DNA of 64,000 nucleotides from Gemmatimonadota bacterium (lineage in GTDB: Bacteria; Latescibacterota; UBA2968; UBA8231). The stretch spans positions 47,638 to 111,637 of the forward strand of contig JABHDC010000028.1 in NCBI GenBank assembly GCA_018673255.1. Reading direction: 5' to 3'. A program made the position numbers and the translations under genes. Below the pieces are notes generated by a model. It searched no databases. It was not told where the DNA came from and worked only from the letters and a program-made list of their open reading frames with translations. Shown piece by piece: positions 16,905 through 24,547 of this stretch (its first letter is position 1; each line of letters opens with the position of its first letter).

Positions 16905-17572
16905 TACTCGATTTCGGCACACTGAAGCTCCATTGGCAATCGGTGCTGCTCTCCTTTCTGTGCTCGTTCTTTCTGTCGAGCCTCATCGCCATCGTTTATG
17001 AACGCACGTTCCAGGGCCTCTCCTGGTCACGGGGGATCATGCAGAGCATGGTCCTGGGCAGCATTATCACGTGTCTGTTAATGATCGCCATCGGTGACAA
17101 CGTCGCACGGGGGATTGGCATTGTGGGATCTCTCGCCATCATCCGCTTCCGCACCAATCTTCGCGATCCCCGCGACCTGGTCTTCCTTTTCGCAGCACTG
17201 GGCTCGGGTGTCGCCTGTGGTGTGCAGAGCTACATCGCCGCCACCTTCGGCACGGCACTGTTCTGTATCATCGCCATCGCCATGCAGGCATCGTTGTTCG
17301 GTATCCGCCGTAAGTACGATGGCCTGGTCCGGTTTCAGATTCCTACGGGTCCGCAACTGGCTGCAGGTGTCGCTGAGATCATGCAGGCCATCCCCAGGAG
17401 TTTCGCGCTGGTCACCATGCGCAGTGTCTCGCAGGAAGATCTCGTGGACTATACGTACCAGGTGAAGTTGGCACGCGAGGCGGATGCGGCTCGACTCATG
17501 GAGGCATTGGAACGACTGGAAGGGATACGGGGACTCACCTTCATGAACCACACCTCCACGGTAGAGGTGTAG
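16892..17572 (+). CDS. DUF4956 integral membrane protein
   Basis: The 226-residue product has four hydrophobic segments in the first 130 residues and a soluble C-terminal ferredoxin-like domain. The DUF4956 signature GSLAIIRFRTNLRDPRDLVFLFAALGSG is clear at about residues 81-108, with RFRT-x4-DPRD facing one membrane side. Family members are nearly always next to VTC-type polyphosphate polymerase and CotH genes, as here, and are thought to be the membrane part of that system (family context is known, function is inferred). It is the first gene of a run with 3 bases to the adaptor gene. No strong Shine-Dalgarno is seen. Confidence 0.85.
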   Translation: MDSLILDFGTLKLHWQSVLLSFLCSFFLSSLIAIVYERTFQGLSWSRGIMQSMVLGSIITCLLMIAIGDNVARGIGIVGSLAIIRFRTNLRDPRDLVFLFAALGSGVACGVQSYIAATFGTALFCIIAIAMQASLFGIRRKYDGLVRFQIPTGPQLAAGVAEIMQAIPRSFALVTMRSVSQEDLVDYTYQVKLAREADAARLMEALERLEGIRGLTFMNHTSTVEV

Positions 17573-17575
17573 GCC

Positions 17576-18619
17576 ATGTTGAAGAGAAACCTGTTCTACG
17601 TACTGCTCGTGCTCGCCGGCCTCAGTGCTGCGTACGGGTACTGGGCATGGCGACTCGATCCGTATCTGCTGGGTACGGTAGAGTCGCGAGTACATACGGT
17701 GGGTGCCCGGGAAGGGGGACGCATCCAGGAGCTTCTCGTGACGACGGGTAGCCAGGTAACAGCCGGCCAACCGCTGGCGCGCCTGGAGATGTCCGATCTG
17801 GTTGCCGAGGCTGAGCTGCTGCAGGAGCAACTCGCCTCTCTGGAAGCGATCCTGGTTGCAGATCGTCAGCGGTATGCGATGGAGTACGATCTGCTGCAGC
17901 TGCGGGTGTCGCAGCAGGCGGCGGCGGTGCAGGCGGATCTGGCAAGGTTGAAGGCACTGGACCGCGAGATTCAGATTCTGCAGGAGGCGGAGGCGGCGGG
18001 GCTTGGCCGCGGTCGAGACCTGGCGAGGCTGCTCATTCAGCGTGATGCCCTGCGACAGTCCGTGGCCGAGCAGTCAGCTCTCACACAACAGCGATTTCGA
18101 CCGTCGACTGAGGACCCGCAGGACAGCCGCAACGCCATCCTGACTTCGTTGGTCGGCGATCGCATGCAGAGCATACAGGAAACCCTCCGCCGGCTCACCC
18201 GGGTCGAACAGCGGATGGCACTGCGCGTCGTGACCGCTCCCTGCACGGGTCTGGTCGTGGACATCAACGCATACGAAGGCAGCACCATAGACGAGTATGT
18301 ACCCATCATGACAGTGGAAGACACGCAGGTATCCTTCGTGGAGGTTTTCGTTCCGGAAACCCAGGACCGGCGCGTCGTCGTGGGGCAGCCCGTTGAAGTC
18401 TACTCGCGGCGTTCAGAACAGTACAGCACGACGGGTCACATCAGTTTCGTGCACCCCGGGTTCGCCCCCATGCCCGAGCGACTCTGGCTGCGCGGGCAGA
18501 TGTCATGGGCGAGAAAGTTCCGCGTGGAACTGGCGCCACACCATGCGCTGGTGCCCGGCGAGTCGGTCAGGGTGCGGATACTCCAACCACGAGGCGACCA
18601 TGCTGAACCGGGGGCCTAG
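17576..18619 (+). CDS. HlyD-type membrane fusion (adaptor) protein
   Basis: The 347-residue protein has an N-terminal membrane anchor (LFYVLLVLAGLSAAYGYWAW) and a first biotinyl-lipoyl half (VGAREGGRIQELLVTTGSQVTAGQPLARLE). A long coiled coil fills about residues 80-215 (AEAELLQEQLASLEAILVADR and on), followed by a second lipoyl half (LRVVTAPCTGLVVDINAYEGSTI). A beta-barrel end follows (VSFVEVFVPETQDRRVVVGQPVEVYS). This is the adaptor of tripartite exporters, joining an inner-membrane pump to a TolC channel. The TolC-type gene follows at once, but the gene before is DUF4956, not an ABC, RND or MFS pump. GAGGTG precedes the ATG. Confidence 0.88.
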   Translation: MLKRNLFYVLLVLAGLSAAYGYWAWRLDPYLLGTVESRVHTVGAREGGRIQELLVTTGSQVTAGQPLARLEMSDLVAEAELLQEQLASLEAILVADRQRYAMEYDLLQLRVSQQAAAVQADLARLKALDREIQILQEAEAAGLGRGRDLARLLIQRDALRQSVAEQSALTQQRFRPSTEDPQDSRNAILTSLVGDRMQSIQETLRRLTRVEQRMALRVVTAPCTGLVVDINAYEGSTIDEYVPIMTVEDTQVSFVEVFVPETQDRRVVVGQPVEVYSRRSEQYSTTGHISFVHPGFAPMPERLWLRGQMSWARKFRVELAPHHALVPGESVRVRILQPRGDHAEPGA

Positions 18620-19886
18620 GTTCCGATACACTCGCCTGCTCACCGTATCGGGTCTGCTGGCGGTCGGCGCCGTTGCGCAGGGTTCCGGAGGCATGAAGAC
18701 GCAGGAGGCGCTACCGCTGACGACGGAAGAGGCGGTAGCACTGGCCTTGAGTAGCAACCTGCAACTGCAGTCATTGGAGACTCGGGTAGAGATGCAGCAA
18801 TACCGCCGTTCGGCGGGAGGGCTCAACAACCCGGAGTTGCGCGTCCGCAACCTGTCCACGCGGAGTGTGGACGATGACTTCGACGAGTTGGTGGTGGGCA
18901 TCCGTTGGCGCCCTCCGGTTCCGGGAGAGGCTGACGAACAGCGTCAGGAAGACCAGGTCACACTCTGGCAGCGCAAAGTGGAGGCCCGACGAGCCAGGGG
19001 CTGGCTTGCTTCGAGGGTGCGCCGTGCCGGTGCCGACGTTGTCCTGTATCGCGAACTGACCCGTATCGCCGAACAACGAATGCGCAACGAGATCACGCGC
19101 ATTGCCCAGATCGAGTCCATGGTCGAGTTGGGTCAGCGCAGTATCGTCTACTACACCAACGCCAAGACGAAGGTCAGCGCCGCACGGAACCAACACGCCC
19201 GGTATCTACGGGCCTTGGGGGACGAAGAGAGACGGCTGCAGCGGCTGACGGGCGTGAGCGGGCCCATCAACATGATTTCCGAAACCCTACCACAGGTGAC
19301 GGCGACCGAGGAAGCTCTGCTGGCCATCGCCGCCAGCCATCGCCCCGAAGCAAGACTCGTCGAAGCGCGGCAGCAATTGGCCATCGACAGGCACCAACGG
19401 GAGAGATGGCGCGGGTGGCCACGCCTCTCCTATGTCGAGGCATCCAGACACCGGGAAAGCGGCGCGGGAGACTGGCACGAATTCCGCTTCGGCCTGGAGG
19501 TCCCTCTGTTCGACCGGCATGGGGGTCGAACAAAGGCCACGCAGTTGGGGATTGCTCGCAAGGAGATCGAAGCGCTCGCCGTGCGCGAGGGCATCGAAGA
19601 CGAGGTCCACGACAGGTTCGCCGCTTACAAGGAGGCACAACTGGCCTGGCAACTCGCGCAGGAAGATGGCCGACTCTATGTCGAGGATGCGACGCGCGTG
19701 ATCGCCCAGGCAACGGTGCACGGTACTGTCCCAGCCGACGAGGTGCTCGAGCTGGAGCGCGCCATCCTGGACACCGAGGTGCTGACCGCCAAGAGACGCC
19801 GTGAGGTCGCCCACAGTATCTACTTTCTGTACTACGCTCTCGGCATTGACGAGCCGAAGCAGATCGCCACCAACCCGGCTCGCTAA
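18600..19886 (+). CDS. TolC-family outer membrane channel protein
   Basis: The start ATG at 18600 follows GAGG and overlaps the end of the adaptor gene by 20 bases. The frame is open further upstream without homology. The 428-residue protein has a signal peptide (LLTVSGLLAVGAVAQ) and the TolC opening LPLTTEEAVALALSSNLQLQSLETRVE. Long helical hairpins and beta strands follow, with FRFGLEVPLFDRHGGRTKATQ as the central outer-membrane repeat motif and AEEVLELERAILD-like helices near the end (PADEVLELERAILDTEVLTA). Two half repeats can be traced. It would be the outer-membrane duct for the adaptor gene upstream. Confidence 0.85.
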   Translation: MLNRGPRFRYTRLLTVSGLLAVGAVAQGSGGMKTQEALPLTTEEAVALALSSNLQLQSLETRVEMQQYRRSAGGLNNPELRVRNLSTRSVDDDFDELVVGIRWRPPVPGEADEQRQEDQVTLWQRKVEARRARGWLASRVRRAGADVVLYRELTRIAEQRMRNEITRIAQIESMVELGQRSIVYYTNAKTKVSAARNQHARYLRALGDEERRLQRLTGVSGPINMISETLPQVTATEEALLAIAASHRPEARLVEARQQLAIDRHQRERWRGWPRLSYVEASRHRESGAGDWHEFRFGLEVPLFDRHGGRTKATQLGIARKEIEALAVREGIEDEVHDRFAAYKEAQLAWQLAQEDGRLYVEDATRVIAQATVHGTVPADEVLELERAILDTEVLTAKRRREVAHSIYFLYYALGIDEPKQIATNPAR

Positions 19887-19891
19887 AGACC

Positions 19892-20662
19892 ATGGACGTA
19901 GACCTTCAGGGCCTGAGACGTTGTGAGATGAAGTACACCGTCTCAGAGTCTCAGGCCGTGGCGATTCGTGACTACATCCAACCGATCTTCACCCTGGATC
20001 GACATGCAGCCGCTGAACAAGGCGGATACGTCGTCAACAATGTGTACCTGGATACACCGGGCTTGCGATTCTACTACGACACCAAGTTCCGCCGGGAGAC
20101 GCGCCTCAAACCCAGGGTCCGTTACTACGGTCAGGAGCCGGAGGACTTCGTCATTCTGGAAGTGAAACACCGGCACAACACGATCTCATGGAAACGACGT
20201 CAGCAGATATCCACGCACGAGTGGCCAGGTGTACTCGACGTGTCCAGGTCAGAGCGAGAGACGCCACGCTTCATCCGTATGCCGGAGACCTTTGAAGAGG
20301 TCAACCATCTCTACTGTACTGCGCCCGTGGTCCACGTCCGCTACTTCCGCGAGCCCTATGTCAGCGACATCGACGCGTACGGTCGCATCACCTTTGATCG
20401 CTCACTTCGATACCGCCTGGCCCTTGGTTCATCTGCCATCGGCGGTGGTGACGAGGACATGACGTATTACGGTGATCAGGCTGAACCCTATGGTGAGGAT
20501 TCACCCGTCGTGTTGGAGATCAAGACAGAGGCCTTCGTACCACTGTGGGCGACCGACCTGATTCGCCGCTTCGGACTCGTGCAGCGCGGCTATTCCAAGT
20601 ACTGCTATGTAATCGACGCATGCCTGGAAAATGGCTACGACGCCGTAGATCTGGCGCTGTGA
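19892..20662 (+). CDS. VTC-domain polyphosphate polymerase-like protein
   Basis: The 256-residue protein has the tunnel-fold features of VTC4/TTM enzymes: RCEMKYTVS (10-18), basic RLKPRVRYY (71-79) for triphosphate binding, EVKHR (90-94), KRR (101-103), HVRYFREPY (148-156), GRITFDRSLRY (164-174), LEIKTE (208-213) and YSKYCYV (234-240). The two Glu-x-Lys pairs and the SKY motif are those expected for metal and phosphate binding. In yeast VTC4 this domain makes polyphosphate from ATP. Bacterial relatives sit with DUF4956 and CotH, as here. There is no membrane anchor in the protein, so it probably docks to the DUF4956 protein at the inner membrane. The Shine-Dalgarno is weak. It follows the TolC gene by 5 bases. 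Confidence 0.88.
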   Translation: MDVDLQGLRRCEMKYTVSESQAVAIRDYIQPIFTLDRHAAAEQGGYVVNNVYLDTPGLRFYYDTKFRRETRLKPRVRYYGQEPEDFVILEVKHRHNTISWKRRQQISTHEWPGVLDVSRSERETPRFIRMPETFEEVNHLYCTAPVVHVRYFREPYVSDIDAYGRITFDRSLRYRLALGSSAIGGGDEDMTYYGDQAEPYGEDSPVVLEIKTEAFVPLWATDLIRRFGLVQRGYSKYCYVIDACLENGYDAVDLAL

Positions 20663-20666
20663 TCCA

Positions 20667-20783
20667 ATGGCCTGCCGGCTCGCCATGCTGTGCTGCAGTT
20701 GCCTGTTGCTCAGCTGTGACCCGAGTACACCCAGCGGGTCAGAGGACCGGCTGTACGTGTACTCCATCGAGGCGAATCCGTAA
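20667..20783 (+). CDS. Small lipoprotein (38 residues) at the end of the VTC operon
   Basis: ATG four bases after the VTC stop opens a 38-codon frame with a textbook lipobox: MACRLAMLCCSCLLLSCDPS, cleavage before the Cys of LLLSC. Asp follows the Cys, which in E. coli would favour inner-membrane retention. The mature peptide is only about 22 residues and ends YVYSIEANP. An internal ATG at codon 7 would still leave the lipobox. Position, direction and spacing fit the operon. It could instead be the remnant of a longer gene cut off at the convergent CotH gene. No homologue is known to me. Confidence 0.55.
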   Translation: MACRLAMLCCSCLLLSCDPSTPSGSEDRLYVYSIEANP

Positions 20784-20815
20784 GGACGCATACGTCGGTC
20801 CGTGTCGGCGGTACC

Positions 20816-23800
20816 CTACTTCAACAGCAGCATCCGCTTTGCCTGCCTGAAGGCGCCCGCCTCAATCCGATACAGGTAGATGCCGCTCGCCTGACCGCGT
20901 GCGTCCCAGGTAGCCTGGTAACGCCCCGCCTGCTGATGCGCCGAAACCAGCGTCGCCACACGTTGTCCCGTGACAGTGTAGATGGTGAGCCGCACGTCGC
21001 TGGGTGCGGCGAGGTCGTAGTTGATTGTTGTCACCGGGTTGAACGGATTGGGATGATTGTCGGCCAGGGCAAAACGCTGCGGAATGGACCCAGCCTGATC
21101 CTCTCCCTCGACCAGAGTAATCGTCGCGTTCGCTTCTCCCGGACTCGGCAGGGTCAAGAGCGAGAAGTCGCCATCACCATCTGGGAACCTGCCGAAGGAC
21201 ACGGCAGCTGTCTGCTCACCGAAACTGAGAGAATCGACAATCATCGTGTCGAGACCGCTTATCTGCAGTAGGCCGATCTGTTCTCCGGAACCACTCAGCT
21301 TCAGATCCAGATGCAGGATGCCCTGATCCGTATCGCCATCCGCCCACAGGACAAGAAAACCTCCGGACTCAATGGTGGTAGAATCCGGTGAGCCCAGGGG
21401 AAGTTGCCACTTGGTGGGTTGATCGAGGTTGTCGGTGAGGTAAAGACCGCCAACATCCACAGCCTCGTCGCCGCGATTGTAGAGCTCTATCCAATCGTCG
21501 TAATCGCCGTGCTCATCTGCGTAGGTCGAGTCATTCACAGCCATGATTTCGTTGATGGCAATGGACAACCCTTCAACTGCATCGAATGCTTCGAATGTTG
21601 CACTCAAGGTGGCGTCGGTGGTCAAAACGACAGAGATCGAGGACGAATCGGCGTCGGTCACTCCTTGCCAACGGAGGAAGCGAAATCCGGCGTTCGGCAC
21701 GGCTCTTATTTTCAGCGGGACGTCTTTGAAGTAGACACCTTCCCCGTCCGGGACGACGCCACCACTGACTACGATCTTGCCGGCTGGTGAACTCTCGAGC
21801 GTAAGTGAGGCTGTCCCACTCAGGCCGAAGTGGGCCACGACGTGCCCACGGACCCGACCGGCACGCGCCGGCGCGAAGGTCCTCAGCTTCTCGACCTCCC
21901 GGTTCCAGTCCGCCATGGAGTCGACTCTGTGGCAGGTCTCTCCAAACAGGTTTGTTGCACACTGTCCCCGCCACCTGGCGATATGTCTGGGCATCTCCGG
22001 CGCGATATTCTGCTGCAGGCTGTCGGCGATCTGTGACACACGAGCCGGATCGAAGGTGGTGTTCACGTGGCGGGCAAAACGCTGGATGAATTCGTCTCGG
22101 AAGGTTGCGTTCTCCAGGAGTTTGCGCAGCATGAACGTACCCCAGGAAATGTCGCCAAAACGGTTCCTGGCATTCGGATTGGTGGCAACACTGAGGGTGT
22201 TGTTGCGGGAGTTACTGAAGCCGTGATCGGTGTCGTAGAGAAACCAGCGCCACCTTCCATCATCAGTACCGGGGTGCCAGTATTTGACGTTCTTGAAGAA
22301 GTTGTCTCCTGCGCCCAGGTAAACCTGCACGATCTGATGATTCATGAACTCATTGATATCCAGCTGAGTACCCACGTAGGCGTAGGTCTCGGCCAGCGTC
22401 ATATCGTTGGCTTCCATGAAATCGACCAGGTCGTCATAGTCCTCGGCGCTCCCGGTCTTCACGGCGCTGTCCGCTTCGAGAATGCTGACGAGATCCGGAT
22501 CGACACCATGATGCGAAGCCAGGTAGTGCCGGTTCAGTTTCTCGCGGATGTTGTGGATACCCCAGTATTCCCCGTTCAGGAAGACCACAGCGGGTCGGTA
22601 CGCCTGGGTATCGATGTCCATCTGACCCTTGACCAGGGTCTGCATGAACTCGTCGTCGAGCATGGTTGTCGTCCAGTCATTTCCGGCGTTCCGCAGGATG
22701 AAGGACTTGAAGCGATCCAGGCGAGCGTCGGGGAAGATCTGATAGTTGATCTCATCGGTGCCATACTTGCCTCTGGCATTAATTCCCAGCGACTTCTGTG
22801 GAAAATGACGGCTGAAGGCCCCGTAGATTGAACCACCGGCATCGAGCTGGAAACCGAGTGAACCGCCAGGTTCGAAGAACTCGACACTGACCGGTCGCTC
22901 CCAATCCTGGTTGCTGTTCTTGGGCAGTCCCGAGTCATCCGAGATGATGCCGTTGGTGCCATCGACGTAGATCCCGATTGTGTCGTCCCACAGATTGGCA
23001 GGATTGGTGGCAACGGAAACCACAGGTAAGGTGGATTCTTCATCGATGAAGTACGTGTGCGTGATGGTCTCGCTGGGCAACAGTTCGTCAGAGAATACGC
23101 GAGCCCTGATTACGCTGGTGGATGTGACATCAAGGGGAGCCGTGTAGATGCTGGAGGCGGCGGTGGGAATGGAGCCGTCGAGGCTGTAGTGGATCACGGC
23201 TCCCGGAGCGGCCGAGAGCTGCACGGTGCGGATTCCGGTGTAGAACCCGCCGGGAAGTGAGTAGTCAGGCGGCGGATTGAGAGAACTGTCCTCAAGTCCT
23301 TCCGTACTGTTGGCTGCGCCGGGTGTCGGGGTGGCAAAGAAGGACCAGTCAGAATCGCCATCCAGTCGACGCCCGAAGGAGACATCGGAGGCCTGGGACT
23401 CGTATTCGACGGCATCCATCTGTACGCCATCCGGATCGAACAGGCCGATCTCTTCCCCTTCGCCCCGCAGCTGGAAATTTGTATGCAGTGCGGGCTTCCG
23501 ATCATTGTCCAGACGCAGATCATCCAGATAGAAGGTCCCTTTGAGATCGCCGGCGAAAAAGATCTGCTCGATGGGACTATCCAGCCCGAGTGACCAGATG
23601 GGAATCTCCACCTGCTGCCATGCCTTCAGGTCCATATCTACGCCGATCCCATCACTGCTCGCCCCCAGCAAGCTCACCAGTCCACCACCATTCTGGTTCG
23701 CGTATAGAAACCGCATATAGAAAGTGCGACCAGTCGCGGTGCCCGGGTGGAAGGAAAACCTGAGCGTCGTAAGACCCGCGCCATTGACGGGTGAAGAGGT

Positions 23801-24301
23801 TCTGGCCCTGAGCTGGAAGGTCTCCGCCTGCAGCGCCAGAGCGGTGTTTCCCTGATGGACCACTGTGTCCTGAAAGCCGAGCTCAACCTGGTCGTTGGGC
23901 ACCAGTTCCCACCCGTCGCCTTCGATATCGTCGAAGACGGACACATCCTCGGCGTGCAGGTCCGGCGTAACGACACGATAGGTCTCATCGTGCCAGATCA
24001 GCAGCGTATCAGCCCCTGTTCTGCCGTCGGCCCAGAACAACTGAAAGCCCCCGGCCTCGATCGTGACGGAGGGGATGGGCCATTTCGTCGGTGACTGCAG
24101 ATCGTCCGTCAGATAGTAGCCCTCGAGTTCGATCGCTGTGGCGCCCGAGTTGTGCAATTCGATCCAGTCCGAGAACCCGAAGAAGTCGGGATCGAGATTG
24201 GTTGATGCATTACTCGCAAGGAACTCGTTTATCAGTATCTCGCCGCAAGCCGGCCCCGCCAGAGAACCCAGCATCACGAGTACACGACACGCCAAATTCA
24301 C
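20816..24301 (-). CDS. Secreted CotH-kinase protein with lamin-tail domains and T9SS C-terminal tail
   Basis: I chose GTG at 24301: GGGGAG lies 5 bases upstream and a signal peptide starts directly (NLACRVLVMLGSLAGPACG). The 1161-residue protein has a lamin-tail domain (ILINEFLASNAS), split by a carbohydrate-binding-like insert, then a chitobiase C-terminal-like module (YSLDGSIPTAASSIYTAPL). A CotH kinase domain (about 470-780) shows WGIHNIREKLNRHYLASHHG and WRWFLYDTDHGFSNSRNN. An InlB-like repeat, a second lamin-tail domain (INEIMAVNDSTYADEHGDYD) and a C-terminal sorting tail (PNPFNPVTTINYDL to GIYLYRIEAG) follow. CotH proteins phosphorylate surface proteins. The tail predicts type IX secretion and surface attachment. 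It converges on the VTC operon, matching the known VTC-DUF4956-CotH association. Confidence 0.88.
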   Translation of the reverse strand: MNLACRVLVMLGSLAGPACGEILINEFLASNASTNLDPDFFGFSDWIELHNSGATAIELEGYYLTDDLQSPTKWPIPSVTIEAGGFQLFWADGRTGADTLLIWHDETYRVVTPDLHAEDVSVFDDIEGDGWELVPNDQVELGFQDTVVHQGNTALALQAETFQLRARTSSPVNGAGLTTLRFSFHPGTATGRTFYMRFLYANQNGGGLVSLLGASSDGIGVDMDLKAWQQVEIPIWSLGLDSPIEQIFFAGDLKGTFYLDDLRLDNDRKPALHTNFQLRGEGEEIGLFDPDGVQMDAVEYESQASDVSFGRRLDGDSDWSFFATPTPGAANSTEGLEDSSLNPPPDYSLPGGFYTGIRTVQLSAAPGAVIHYSLDGSIPTAASSIYTAPLDVTSTSVIRARVFSDELLPSETITHTYFIDEESTLPVVSVATNPANLWDDTIGIYVDGTNGIISDDSGLPKNSNQDWERPVSVEFFEPGGSLGFQLDAGGSIYGAFSRHFPQKSLGINARGKYGTDEINYQIFPDARLDRFKSFILRNAGNDWTTTMLDDEFMQTLVKGQMDIDTQAYRPAVVFLNGEYWGIHNIREKLNRHYLASHHGVDPDLVSILEADSAVKTGSAEDYDDLVDFMEANDMTLAETYAYVGTQLDINEFMNHQIVQVYLGAGDNFFKNVKYWHPGTDDGRWRWFLYDTDHGFSNSRNNTLSVATNPNARNRFGDISWGTFMLRKLLENATFRDEFIQRFARHVNTTFDPARVSQIADSLQQNIAPEMPRHIARWRGQCATNLFGETCHRVDSMADWNREVEKLRTFAPARAGRVRGHVVAHFGLSGTASLTLESSPAGKIVVSGGVVPDGEGVYFKDVPLKIRAVPNAGFRFLRWQGVTDADSSSISVVLTTDATLSATFEAFDAVEGLSIAINEIMAVNDSTYADEHGDYDDWIELYNRGDEAVDVGGLYLTDNLDQPTKWQLPLGSPDSTTIESGGFLVLWADGDTDQGILHLDLKLSGSGEQIGLLQISGLDTMIVDSLSFGEQTAAVSFGRFPDGDGDFSLLTLPSPGEANATITLVEGEDQAGSIPQRFALADNHPNPFNPVTTINYDLAAPSDVRLTIYTVTGQRVATLVSAHQQAGRYQATWDARGQASGIYLYRIEAGAFRQAKRMLLLK

Positions 24302-24547
24302 GGATCTCCCCACCTTCTCGCCTGCCACGCGCTTCCCCTCACTATTGACCCAAAAGAGCACTTATTCATCGCCAGACACGCGCTGACCACCGTGGTTCCT
24401 GAACCAGGAGACGTCGATGCGTGAGGCTTTGAAGACCTAAGTGTGAAGGTGCTGATTTTCGACGGCAGAATGCAAGGCGCGTGATGAGACAGACCCTCTT
24501 CGTGCACGATGGCGTGCGGTTCATAGGACCGCCGATCCATCGCTTCC

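Noticed and set aside
20784..20815. Terminator between the lipoprotein and CotH genes
   Set aside because: Only 4-bp stems and no T-run in the 32-base convergent gap.
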